A DNA stretch of 64,000 nucleotides. Origin: Rhizobium freirei PRF 81 (GTDB taxonomy: Bacteria; Pseudomonadota; Alphaproteobacteria; Rhizobiales; Rhizobiaceae). The position numbers and the translations under genes were made by a program. Below are positions 6,969 through 15,152 of this stretch, in pieces (the first letter of the stretch is position 1; every line of letters starts with the position of its first letter). Location of the stretch: positions 248,001 through 312,000 of the forward strand of contig NZ_AQHN01000084.1 of NCBI RefSeq assembly GCF_000359745.1. The letters are read 5' to 3'. The notes below the pieces were generated by a model. That model ran no database searches. It saw only the letters and a list, made by a program, of their open reading frames with translations, and was not told the origin of the DNA.

Positions 6969-7994
6969 ATGTCTGAAGCAGGAAGACAACCCTATATTCC
7001 AGCCCTTGATGGATGGCGTGGACTTGCCATTCTATTGGTGTTGATGGGGCATTTCGGCGGGGATGAGCACATCCCGAATCTCGGGTCGGCGGGCGTTGAT
7101 TTGTTCTTTGTTCTCTCCGGACGCCTTATGGCTGAGATCCTCTTCGTGAGGAAAATGCCCCTGGGGACTTTCTTGTTCCGACGTTTCAGTCGCGTCTATC
7201 CGGCCCTGTTGACATTCGTCTTGGTCAGTGCGGCCATCTTTTCGCTAACGCCGCTGGCACCCGGCGTCGCGGGAGTGCTCTCCGCACTCTCCTTCACGAC
7301 GAACTACGTCATAATCGAGAGCCGTACCTTCATCCCGATATTTGATCACATTTGGTCGTTATGCGTGGAGGAGCACAGCTACGTCCTGCTTGGCCTGTTC
7401 GCTCTTTTGTTTCGTGGTGCGAGTAGCAGGTTCATTGGGCCTTTGATCCTGGCATTTGGTCTTGCTGCGCTCGCCAACGGTACTCTGCAATACGACATTT
7501 ATGGGCGGGATCCATTCATCGTCTTCTGGCCGACGCATGTAGCAGCGGCGCCGATACTGATTTCGGCTGCGTTCTTGCTGTTATTCAGCCAATATCGCTC
7601 TCGACAGGCTATGGAATGGTTGGTGCCTTTGGCATTTTTCTGCGGCCTGACCATGCGCCTGTTTGCTGACGCCGCTTGGTTGTTTTTCGGCCTCAAGACC
7701 CTGCTGCTGGCAATTGCCGTCTGCATGATCGAAAGGGCTAGGCACTTCTCGAGAATATTGTTTGAACAGGATATCATCCGACAAATCGGACGGATGTCGT
7801 TTTCGATCTATCTGTGGCAGCAGCCATTTTACATTCTTGCCCAGCAACGTCACTTGACCCAACTTCCTGCGCTGGTTCTAGCAATATGCTTCGGTCTACT
7901 GAGCTACCATCTGGTCGAGCAGCCGACCCGCACGAGATTGAACGCGTGGCTGGAAAGAGGCAAACACGAACGCTCCGTTTTGAAAATGGGCTGA
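6969..7994 (+). CDS. Acyltransferase 3 (OafA/NodX-type) membrane protein
   Basis: A 341-residue integral membrane protein. It opens with Y-I-P-A-L-D-G-W-R-G-L-A-I-L-L-V-L-M-G-H-F, where the His after the first helix is the family's catalytic residue, followed by G-V-D-L-F-F-V-L-S-G and F-L-F-R-R-F-S-R-V-Y-P-A. About ten hydrophobic segments follow. Such enzymes O-acylate cell-surface glycans. The region from about 6700 to 7990 is visibly less GC-rich than its neighbours, with codons such as TTG, ATA and GAT more frequent, hinting at acquisition from elsewhere. ATG 6969 was preferred to an in-frame start at 6921; neither has a strong ribosome binding site. Confidence 0.85.
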   Translation: MSEAGRQPYIPALDGWRGLAILLVLMGHFGGDEHIPNLGSAGVDLFFVLSGRLMAEILFVRKMPLGTFLFRRFSRVYPALLTFVLVSAAIFSLTPLAPGVAGVLSALSFTTNYVIIESRTFIPIFDHIWSLCVEEHSYVLLGLFALLFRGASSRFIGPLILAFGLAALANGTLQYDIYGRDPFIVFWPTHVAAAPILISAAFLLLFSQYRSRQAMEWLVPLAFFCGLTMRLFADAAWLFFGLKTLLLAIAVCMIERARHFSRILFEQDIIRQIGRMSFSIYLWQQPFYILAQQRHLTQLPALVLAICFGLLSYHLVEQPTRTRLNAWLERGKHERSVLKMG

Positions 7995-7997
7995 ACA

Positions 7998-8023
7998 GGG
8001 CGCGACCAACGCTGGTCGCGCCC
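7998..8023. terminator. Bidirectional terminator between acyltransferase and katG
   Basis: GGGCGCGACCA (7998-8008) and TGGTCGCGCCC (8013-8023) form a perfect 11-bp stem with loop ACGC. It sits in the 43-base gap between two convergent genes and can end both transcripts; a short T run (CCTTTTG) follows on the plus strand. Confidence 0.8.
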
Positions 8024-8037
8024 CATGCCTTTTGCCG

Positions 8038-10236
8038 TCAAGCGATGTCGAAGCGGTCGGCGTTCATGACCTTCGTCCAGGCAGCCACGAAGTCGTGGAC
8101 GAACTTCTGCCCGGCGTCGGCCTGGCCGTAAACTTCGGCGATCGCACGCAGCTGCGAGTTGGAGCCGAAGACGAGATCGGCGCGGGTGGCGGTCCACTTG
8201 ACGTCGCCCGTTGCGCGGTCACGTCCCTCGAACACGTCCTTGGCGTCGGAAACGGCCTTCCATTCCGTGCTCATGTCGAGCAGGTTCACGAAGAAGTCGT
8301 TGGTCAGCGTTTCCGGACGCTTGGTGAAGACGCCATGCTGGGTCTGGCCGGCATTGGCATTCAGCGCGCGCAGGCCGCCAATGAGGACGGTCATCTCAGG
8401 AGCGCTCAACGTCAACAGCTGCGCCTTGTCGATCAGCAGCTCTTCGGAAGAGACCGTGTAGGCCCGCCGCTGATAGTTGCGGAAGCCGTCGACGATCGGC
8501 TCGAGAACGGCGAATGCCTCGGCATCGGTCTGTTCCTGCGACGCATCCGTACGGCCCGGTGCGAAGGGGACGACCACGTCGTGGCCGGCCTTCTTGGCAG
8601 CCTGTTCGACGGCAACCGAGCCGCCGAGAACGATGAGATCGGCAAGCGATACTTCCTTGCCGCCGGTCTGGGCATCGTTGAACGTCTTCTGGATGCCTTC
8701 GAGCGTCTGCAGGACGGAGGCGAGCTGAGCAGGCTGGTTGGCCTCCCAGTCCTTCTGCGGTGCAAGACGGATACGCGCACCGTTTGCGCCACCACGCTTG
8801 TCGGAGCCGCGGAAGGTCGATGCCGAAGCCCAGGCGGTGGAGACGAGCTGCGGGATGGTCAGGCCGGAGGCTGCGATCTGAGCCTTGAGCGCAGCGACGT
8901 CATTGGCGTCGATCTGCGCGTAATCAGCGTCGGGGACCGGATCCTGCCAGATGAGCTCTTCGCTCGGTACTTCCGGGCCGAGATAGCGGGCGCGCGGGCC
9001 CATGTCGCGATGCGTCAGCTTGAACCAGGCGCGGGCAAAAGCGTCGGCGAATTCATCCGGGTTTTCGAAGAAGTGCCGCGAGATCTTCTCGTAAGCTGGG
9101 TCGAAGCGCAGGGCGAGGTCGGTCGTCAGCATGGCGGGAGCGTGACGCTTGGACTTGTCGTGCGCGTCCGGGATCGAGCCGGCACCGGCGCCATGCTTCG
9201 GGGTCCACTGATGTGCGCCGGCCGGGCTCTTCGTCAGTTCCCATTCATAGCCGAACAGGTTCCAGAAGAAGTTGTTGCTCCACTTGGTCGGCGTCGAGGT
9301 CCATGTAACTTCCAGGCCGCTGCCGATCGCATCGCCGCCCTTGCCGCTGCGGAAGCTGTTCTTCCAGCCGAGGCCCTGTTCTTCGATGCCGGCTGCTTCC
9401 GGCTCAGGGCCGACATGGGCGGCATCGCCGGCGCCGTGGGTCTTGCCGAAGGTATGGCCGCCGGCGATGAGCGCAACGGTTTCCTCGTCGTTCATCGCCA
9501 TGCGGGCGAAGGTTTCGCGAATGTCGCGCGCAGCTGCGAGCGGGTCAGGATTGCCGTTCGGGCCTTCCGGATTGACATAAATAAGGCCCATTTGCACCGC
9601 TGCGAGCGGGTTTTCCAGATTGCGGTCACCGGTATAGCGCTTGTCGTCGAGCCAGGTGTCTTCCGTGCCCCAGTAGATGTCTTCTTCCGGTTCCCAGACG
9701 TCCTCGCGACCGCCGCCGAAGCCGAAGGTTTTGAAGCCCATGGATTCCAGCGCGACGTTACCGGTGAGGATCAGGAGGTCGGCCCAGGAGATGCTGTTGC
9801 CGTATTTCTGCTTGATCGGCCAGAGCAGGCGGCGTGCCTTGTCGAGGTTGACGTTATCCGGCCAGCTGTTGAGCGGAGCGAAGCGCTGCGTGCCGGAGGA
9901 TGCGCCGCCACGGCCATCGCCCGTACGATAGGTGCCGGCGCTGTGCCAGGCCATGCGGATGAAGAGCGGGCCATAATGGCCGAAGTCGGCCGGCCACCAA
10001 TCCTGCGAATCCGTCATGAGCGCGAAGAGGTCCTTTTTCAAGGCTTCAAGATCGAGCTTTTTGAATTCTTCGGCATAGTTGAAGCCCTTGTCGAGCGGGC
10101 TGGATAAGGAAGAACCCTGGTGGAGAATTTTGAGGTTCAGCTGGTTCGGCCACCAGTCGCGATTCGATCTGGCCGAGACGCTCGTGTTTCCGTGCGGAAA
10201 CGGACACTTGCCCGCATTTTCAACCTTTGTATCCAT
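8038..10236 (-). CDS. katG: Bifunctional catalase-peroxidase KatG
   Basis: The 732-residue heme enzyme dismutates hydrogen peroxide and has a broad peroxidase activity. Distal residues R94, W97 and H98 sit in F-I-R-M-A-W-H-S-A-G-T-Y-R; proximal His261 is in A-L-I-A-G-G-H-T-F-G-K. Tyr220 (G-L-I-Y-V-N-P-E-G) and Met246 (T-F-A-R-M-A-M) complete the Trp-Tyr-Met crosslink needed for catalase activity. The C-terminal degenerate domain starts at about 420. Length is normal for the family. ATG 10236 follows a good AAGGGAGAAAG ribosome binding site; the upstream open frame has no homology. Divergently oriented oxyR makes peroxide induction very likely. Confidence 0.97.
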   Translation of the reverse strand: MDTKVENAGKCPFPHGNTSVSARSNRDWWPNQLNLKILHQGSSLSSPLDKGFNYAEEFKKLDLEALKKDLFALMTDSQDWWPADFGHYGPLFIRMAWHSAGTYRTGDGRGGASSGTQRFAPLNSWPDNVNLDKARRLLWPIKQKYGNSISWADLLILTGNVALESMGFKTFGFGGGREDVWEPEEDIYWGTEDTWLDDKRYTGDRNLENPLAAVQMGLIYVNPEGPNGNPDPLAAARDIRETFARMAMNDEETVALIAGGHTFGKTHGAGDAAHVGPEPEAAGIEEQGLGWKNSFRSGKGGDAIGSGLEVTWTSTPTKWSNNFFWNLFGYEWELTKSPAGAHQWTPKHGAGAGSIPDAHDKSKRHAPAMLTTDLALRFDPAYEKISRHFFENPDEFADAFARAWFKLTHRDMGPRARYLGPEVPSEELIWQDPVPDADYAQIDANDVAALKAQIAASGLTIPQLVSTAWASASTFRGSDKRGGANGARIRLAPQKDWEANQPAQLASVLQTLEGIQKTFNDAQTGGKEVSLADLIVLGGSVAVEQAAKKAGHDVVVPFAPGRTDASQEQTDAEAFAVLEPIVDGFRNYQRRAYTVSSEELLIDKAQLLTLSAPEMTVLIGGLRALNANAGQTQHGVFTKRPETLTNDFFVNLLDMSTEWKAVSDAKDVFEGRDRATGDVKWTATRADLVFGSNSQLRAIAEVYGQADAGQKFVHDFVAAWTKVMNADRFDIA

Positions 10237-10537
10237 GACTTTCTCCCTTGGATGCCTTGAATTGCACCACCTCGAAGAGGACATCGATGCCCTCTTGGAA
10301 GCAATGTGGATTCTGTTGTCTTTGGACTTCCCGCGACGCGGATCGTCCCTCAGCAAAACACAATTCCGTGCCCGGACAGATATGAAGTCCAGGCATCGAT
10401 GAATTCTCTCAGTCAATGCTCGCAATGTGAGCTACGTATGACGATACGACGGCATCTCGCCGCTGCTGAAAGCACTGTAGCCAAGCTATTCGATTAATTT
10501 AAGTTGGATTTCCTGATTGGTGCGATAAGGTGAGGTT
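10237..10537. promoter_or_regulatory. katG-oxyR divergent regulatory region
   Basis: The 301-base gap between katG and oxyR should hold both promoters and the OxyR sites. Near the oxyR side, AT-rich GCTATTCGATTAATTTAAG (about 10485-10503) contains CTAT-N7-ATTT, half of the OxyR ATAG-N7-CTAT pattern, but the match is incomplete. Near katG, GAGGACATCGATGCCCTC (10277-10294) is an 18-base palindrome with one mismatch, which would lie in the katG leader. GATAAGGTGAGGTT before ATG 10538 is the oxyR ribosome binding site. Confidence 0.5.
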
Positions 10538-11539
10538 ATGATAAATCTTACTCTGAAGCAGCTGCGCTATTTCGAGGCCCTGGCAAAGCATGGTCATTTC
10601 GGACGTGCGGCCGATGTTTGCGCCATTTCTCAGCCTGCCCTCTCGATGCAGATCAAGGAGCTGGAGGAGCAGCTCGGCACCGACCTCTTCGAAAGAGGCG
10701 CCCGGCAGGTCCGGCTCACCAATTTCGGCGAGGCGTTCGCCGAGCGCGTCCGCGAGATTTTGCGGTCTGTGGACGAGCTGGGAGATCTTGCGCGCGCTTC
10801 CCGCACCCAGCCGGTCGGCCGCCTGAGAATCGGCATCATTCCGACGGTCGCGCCCTATCTGCTGCCGACGATCATCGGCAATCTCACCAGCATGTATGAC
10901 GGTCTGGATATTCATGTGCGGGAGACGCTGACATCGAAGCTGGTCGAGGAGCTGGCCGAAGGCCGGCTCGACACGGCCATCGTCGCTCTGCCGGTATCCG
11001 AGCCGTCTCTGACGGAGGTGGCGCTTTTTGCCGAGAACTTCGTGCTGGTGCGGCCAAGCGAGGACGAGGGCAAACCGGTGCCCAATCGTGAGGCGCTGCG
11101 CGAGATGCGCCTGCTGCTGCTCGAGGAGGGGCATTGTTTTCGCGATCAGGCCCTGTCCTTCTGCAACATACAGTCGGCGCTGCCGCGCGAGCTTATGGAC
11201 GGCAGCTCGCTATCGACATTGGTGCAAATGGTCAGCGCCGGCATTGGCGTCACCCTGATCCCGGAGATGGCCGTTGCCGTGGAGACGCGTTCGGCTTCGG
11301 TGTCGGCGGTGCGCTTCCAGAGCCCGCAGCCTTCACGGACGATCGGCATGATCTGGCGCAGGACGAGCCCGCTGGCCAAGCAGCTCATGCGGATTTCGGA
11401 GGTCGTCCGCCAATCGGCCGAGACGATGCGCGAGCAGCATGATTCGATCTGGCGCGCGCAGGATTTCGATCTTGGCGGTTTAACCCAGCCGTTGGCGGAA
11501 GGTGGTCCTGACGATGACTTATCGCCGAGAGATCAATGA
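10538..11539 (+). CDS. oxyR: Peroxide-sensing LysR regulator OxyR
   Basis: A 333-residue LysR-family protein: HTH at about 5-62 (L-K-Q-L-R-Y-F-E-A-L-A-K-H-G-H-F-G-R-A-A) and an effector domain. Cys200 and Cys209 lie in L-L-L-L-E-E-G-H-C-F-R-D-Q-A-L-S-F-C, the exact context and spacing of the peroxide-reactive C199/C208 pair of E. coli OxyR; oxidation to a disulfide activates the regulator. Together with its position back to back with katG this identifies it firmly. The protein is about 25 residues longer than usual, with a polar C-terminal tail ending in D-D-D-L-S-P-R-D-Q. Confidence 0.95.
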   Translation: MINLTLKQLRYFEALAKHGHFGRAADVCAISQPALSMQIKELEEQLGTDLFERGARQVRLTNFGEAFAERVREILRSVDELGDLARASRTQPVGRLRIGIIPTVAPYLLPTIIGNLTSMYDGLDIHVRETLTSKLVEELAEGRLDTAIVALPVSEPSLTEVALFAENFVLVRPSEDEGKPVPNREALREMRLLLLEEGHCFRDQALSFCNIQSALPRELMDGSSLSTLVQMVSAGIGVTLIPEMAVAVETRSASVSAVRFQSPQPSRTIGMIWRRTSPLAKQLMRISEVVRQSAETMREQHDSIWRAQDFDLGGLTQPLAEGGPDDDLSPRDQ

Positions 11540-11627
11540 TTGCGCCTCGAAATAGCTGCCTTCGCCGACGTGGCGCGGGAGAAAATCCGAAGGAAGACAT
11601 TTTCTTTTCCACAAGCGCAGAGGTTTC

Positions 11628-11654
11628 AAACGATTAAAGTGATTTTAATCGTTT
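11628..11654. promoter_or_regulatory. Perfect AT-rich inverted repeat, possible operator or terminator
   Basis: AAACGATTAAA (11628-11638) is repeated inverted as TTTAATCGTTT (11644-11654) around GTGAT, followed by AAATTTTTTAATAC. It lies 88 bases after oxyR and 75 bases before the small reading frame at 11729. The 11-bp perfect AT-rich arms look more like a dimer-binding operator than a terminator stem, but the T run that follows allows either. Confidence 0.55.
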
Positions 11655-11728
11655 AAATTTTTTAATACCTTGATTTACAAAGAAACTCTTCCATGTCATC
11701 CCACTATCGCATGACAATGGAGGTCGTG

Positions 11729-11905
11729 ATGCAAGAGTTCGAAAACGTACGAAATGAGATTCCTACGTATGTGATTGATCGCCTGGAAGGCGAATGGCGG
11801 CTGATGCAGGCTCAGGATTCGCAGCTGAAGACCGGGCTGCGGACGCAGACCCGAGAAAACACCGCACCTGTCACGACCGATAATTTCGGGTCCTTGAATA
11901 AGTAA
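11729..11905 (+). CDS. Small hypothetical protein (58 residues)
   Basis: MQEFENVRNEIPTYVIDRLE and so on to F-G-S-L-N-K: a polar, soluble, cysteine-free protein I do not recognise. GGAGG at 11719-11723 is placed ideally (TGGAGGTCGTG) before ATG 11729, and an AT-rich promoter-like stretch with a perfect inverted repeat lies upstream. These two signals, rather than homology, support it as a real gene. A longer form from 11693 would ignore the ribosome binding site. The 271 bases between its stop and the amidohydrolase gene contain no other gene that I can support. Confidence 0.5.
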   Translation: MQEFENVRNEIPTYVIDRLEGEWRLMQAQDSQLKTGLRTQTRENTAPVTTDNFGSLNK

Positions 11906-12176
11906 CGGGTTTCCAGAGACCGGCTCACACCGCTTTCTGAGAGCCGGGGCTTCCAACGGCACTCGGCACCTGACTTTTCCCCAATACATCGCAGTGAAAT
12001 TCGGATCAGCCCTGATCATCGGTCAGGGCTGTCGCTCAGCTGTGGCGGTTTGGGCTGGCACGGGATGTCGATGTCTCAGAGCGGCTCAGCTCTTCATGGA
12101 ATCGCTGAACCGCTCAAATGCGTTATTTTTACACAAGTCCGGACGCAAAGCCGCTCGGCACTTTGTCGGAATGGCT

Positions 12177-13358
12177 CTAGGCGTCGAGATAACGCTCGGT
12201 CAGGCGTGCCCACATGGCAGCGCCGGCCGTCAGACTTTCATCGGCGAAATCATACTTTGCGCTGTGCAGAACCGGCGAGTTGACGCCATTGCCGAGGCGC
12301 AGGAAGCTGCCCGGCTTCTGCTCCAGGAAGTAGGCGAAGTCTTCGCTACCGGGGATGAGGCTGCACGTTGTGACCTTGTCGGCACCGACGAGCTCTTCCA
12401 CCACCAAGCGTGCAAATTCGGTTTCCTTCTCCGAATTGACGACGACCGGATAGCCGTGCGTGTAGTCGATCTCCGCGCTTGCGCCATAGCCTTCGGCCAC
12501 CGATTGCGTGAGCTTGCGGATTCTTGCTTCAAGAAGTTCGCGGATTTTGGGATCGAAGGAGCGGATGCTGAGCAGCATCCTCGCGCTTTCGGGGATGACG
12601 TTCGAAGCTTCGCCGGCATGGATGGAGCCGACGGTGACGACAGCCGTCTGCGTGGGATCGATGCTGCGGGAGACGACGGACTGCAGGCTGACCACGAGAT
12701 TGCAGGCGACGAGGATGGGGTCGATGGTCAGATGCGGGCGGGAGGCGTGGCCGCCCTTGCCCGTGATGGTGATTTCGGCCGTATCGGCAGAGGCCATCAT
12801 CGGGCCTGAGCGCATCAGCCAGCTGCCCTCCGGAGCGCCAGGATGATTATGCAGCCCGAAAATCGCGTCGAAGGGAAAGCGTTCGAACAGGCCGTCCTTG
12901 ATCATGGCCTGGGCGCCGCTGATCACTCCGGCCTCCTCGGCGGGCTGGAAGATCAGGTTCACGGTGCCGTTGAATCGGCGGGTGCGGGCGAGATATTCGG
13001 CAGCCCCCAAAAGCATCGTCGTGTGGCCGTCATGGCCGCAGGCATGCATCTTTCCAGCTGTTTTGCTGGCGTAGGGACGGCCGGTCTGCTCGAGGATCGG
13101 CAGCGCGTCCATGTCGGCACGGATGGCGACGCTCTTCTTGCCGGCTCCAGCCGTCAGTCGCGCGACGACGCCATGGCCGCCGACATTGCGCGTCACCTCA
13201 TAACCCCAGGCTTCCAGTTTTTCGGCGACGAAACGCGCGGTTTCCGCCTCTTCGAAGGAGAGCTCGGGATTGGCGTGCAGATGCTGGCGGATGCCGGTCA
13301 ATTCGGCTTTCATCGGTTCGAAATCCGAGAGGCGGGCGAAATCGTTGTCGAGGGTCAT
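12177..13358 (-). CDS. M20 family metal-dependent amidohydrolase (hippurate hydrolase-like)
   Basis: The 393-residue enzyme belongs to the M20D group that hydrolyses N-acyl or amide bonds (hippurate, N-acetyl amino acids, IAA conjugates). Visible metal ligands: H-A-C-G-H-D-G-H near residue 100, the catalytic P-A-E-E-A-G pair near 135, H-N-H-P-G near 160 and the C-terminal G-S-E-D-F plus L-H-S-A-K-Y-D. The dimerisation insert starts at T-G-K-G-G-H-A-S-R-P. It is the last gene of a run with a polar amino-acid ABC transporter, so the imported compound is probably an N-acylated or amide-linked amino acid that this enzyme splits in the cytoplasm. ATG 13358 begins MTLDNDFARL. Confidence 0.85.
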   Translation of the reverse strand: MTLDNDFARLSDFEPMKAELTGIRQHLHANPELSFEEAETARFVAEKLEAWGYEVTRNVGGHGVVARLTAGAGKKSVAIRADMDALPILEQTGRPYASKTAGKMHACGHDGHTTMLLGAAEYLARTRRFNGTVNLIFQPAEEAGVISGAQAMIKDGLFERFPFDAIFGLHNHPGAPEGSWLMRSGPMMASADTAEITITGKGGHASRPHLTIDPILVACNLVVSLQSVVSRSIDPTQTAVVTVGSIHAGEASNVIPESARMLLSIRSFDPKIRELLEARIRKLTQSVAEGYGASAEIDYTHGYPVVVNSEKETEFARLVVEELVGADKVTTCSLIPGSEDFAYFLEQKPGSFLRLGNGVNSPVLHSAKYDFADESLTAGAAMWARLTERYLDA

Positions 13359-13431
13359 GGCTATTCCAATGGTTCGCTTGAGCCGCCATCCGCATAGTGC
13401 GGGAGGCCTCACTGATGATGGTGCTGCCGCG

Positions 13432-14211
13432 CTAGATGAAGCGCGACAGGAAGCTTCGGGTGCGGGGGTGCTGCGGATTGCCGATCACGTCCTCCGGCTT
13501 GCCCTGTTCAACGACTTTGCCGCCGTCCATGAAGACGACGCGGTCGGCCGCTTCGCGGGCAAAGCCGATCTCATGGGTGACGACGATCATCGTCAGGCCC
13601 TGTTTGGCGAGGTCGCGCATGGTGGCGAGCACCTCGCCGACCAGCTCCGGGTCGAGCGCGGAGGTCGGCTCGTCGAACAGCATCAGCTTCGGCTTGATCG
13701 CCAGGGCTCTCGCAATCGCCACGCGCTGTTGCTGGCCGCCGGAGAGCTGCCGCGGATAATTGTCCGCTTTGGCCGACAGCCCGACGCGGTCGAGCAGTGC
13801 CATGGCGTTCTCGGTCGCCTGCCTGCGGCTTTCGCCATGGATGCCGATCGGCGCCTCGATGACATTCTGCAGTGCCGTCATATGAGGATAGAGATTGAAC
13901 TGCTGGAATACCATGCCGATCTTGCGCCGCTGCAGTGCAATCGCATGGTTGGACAGTCTGACCAGCCGCCCCTTGTTCAGCCGGTAGCCGATCTGCTCGC
14001 CGTCGACTTCGATCGAGCCGCGATTGATCGATTCCAGATGGTTGATGCAGCGCAGGAAGGTGGACTTGCCAGAACCGGAAGGGCCTAGGATGACGACCAC
14101 TTCGCCCGGGGCGACATCGAGGTCGATGCCTTTCAGGACTTCGAGGCTCTCGAAGGACTTGTGGACGTTGCGTGCCTGCACGAGCGGCGGCATGTTGATG
14201 GGGGCGTTCAT
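13432..14211 (-). CDS. Polar amino-acid ABC transporter ATP-binding protein
   Basis: A 259-residue GlnQ/HisP-type ATPase. Walker A is G-P-S-G-S-G-K-S-T (about 41-49), the signature is L-S-G-G-Q-Q-Q-R (about 161), Walker B is L-M-L-F-D-E-P-T-S-A-L-D-P and the switch His is in I-V-V-T-H-E. It energises the permease encoded directly upstream; the genes overlap by four bases (ATGA at 14208-14211). It carries an insert N-K-G-R-L-V-R-L-S-N near residue 80, seen in ATPases of opine and other modified amino-acid importers. The M20 hydrolase follows after 73 bases. Confidence 0.92.
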   Translation of the reverse strand: MNAPINMPPLVQARNVHKSFESLEVLKGIDLDVAPGEVVVILGPSGSGKSTFLRCINHLESINRGSIEVDGEQIGYRLNKGRLVRLSNHAIALQRRKIGMVFQQFNLYPHMTALQNVIEAPIGIHGESRRQATENAMALLDRVGLSAKADNYPRQLSGGQQQRVAIARALAIKPKLMLFDEPTSALDPELVGEVLATMRDLAKQGLTMIVVTHEIGFAREAADRVVFMDGGKVVEQGKPEDVIGNPQHPRTRSFLSRFI

Positions 14212-15152
14212 TGTCCCGCCTCCTGTGCCGGCACGAGCGCCGGCGTGCTGTCCTTTGCGGGCTTCGCCGCGCCGGAGCGCCGGTCGGCGCGACTATAATG
14301 GCGCTCGATATAGCTCTGGCCGATGTTCAGCACCGAGGTGATCAGCAGATACCAGATGACGGCGACGAGCAGCATCGGGATGACTTCGAAGGTGCGGTTG
14401 TAGATCGATTGCACGGAATAGAGCAGATCGGCCATGGCGATGACGCTGACCAGCGAAGTGGCCTTGATCATGCTGATCAGCTGGTTGCCTGTCGGGGGCA
14501 CGATCGAGCGCATGGCCTGCGGGATGATGATGCGGCGCAGTGCGCGGATGCGCGTCATGCCGAAGGCCTCGGCGGTCTCGAACTGGCCCCTGTCGACAGA
14601 AAGCAGGCCGCCGCGGATGATTTCGGCCATATAGGCGGCTTCGTTGAGCGCCAGGCCGGCGATCGCTGCCGTCATCGGGCTGATGACCGAATTGGTATCC
14701 CAGCTGACAAAGGTCGGGCCGAAGGGAATGCCGATCGACAGCCTGGGGAAAAGCGTCGAAAGATTGTACCAGAAGATCAGCTGCACGAGCAGCGGCGTGC
14801 CGCGGAAGAACCAGATGTAGAGCGAGGCAAGCGAGCTTGCCAGCGTATCCTTCGACAGCCGGGCGATCGCAAGCAGCAGGCCGAGCACGATGCCGAAGGC
14901 CATGGCGACGACGGTCAGGCCAAGCGAGACATAGAGGCCGTCGATGACGACGGGATCGAAGAAATACTGGGCGACGACATGCCAGCCGAAGTTTTGGTTA
15001 TGGGCGATCGACCAGGCGCAGTAGGCCGCGATCAAGAGTGTCACGACCCAGGCCGCGACACGGCCCTTCGGGAACGGCGTATGGGCGTTCGCCACATCCC
15101 GTTCCGACGCATCGCCGGATGGCGATGCGATGTTTCCGGCATTCGTGCTCAT
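14208..15152 (-). CDS. Polar amino-acid ABC transporter permease
   Basis: A 314-residue HisM/GlnP-type membrane protein with a polar N-terminal extension of about 35 residues, one extra helix (A-A-W-V-V-T-L-L-I-A-A-Y-C) and then the usual five-helix core. The EAA loop is clear: A-E-I-I-R-G-G-L-L-S-V then E-A-F-G-M-T-R-I-R-A-L-R-R-I-I-I-P-Q-A-M. A single permease gene suggests a homodimeric channel. It overlaps both neighbours by ATGA, so binding protein, permease and ATPase are translationally coupled. Confidence 0.92.
   Translation of the reverse strand: MSTNAGNIASPSGDASERDVANAHTPFPKGRVAAWVVTLLIAAYCAWSIAHNQNFGWHVVAQYFFDPVVIDGLYVSLGLTVVAMAFGIVLGLLLAIARLSKDTLASSLASLYIWFFRGTPLLVQLIFWYNLSTLFPRLSIGIPFGPTFVSWDTNSVISPMTAAIAGLALNEAAYMAEIIRGGLLSVDRGQFETAEAFGMTRIRALRRIIIPQAMRSIVPPTGNQLISMIKATSLVSVIAMADLLYSVQSIYNRTFEVIPMLLVAVIWYLLITSVLNIGQSYIERHYSRADRRSGAAKPAKDSTPALVPAQEAGQ

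Noticed and set aside
8032..10107. Long plus-strand open frame (691 codons) opposite katG
   Set aside because: It is fully antisense to a gene with all KatG catalytic residues; its protein is Asp/Gly/Arg-rich without family motifs, as expected of the complementary frame in GC-rich DNA.
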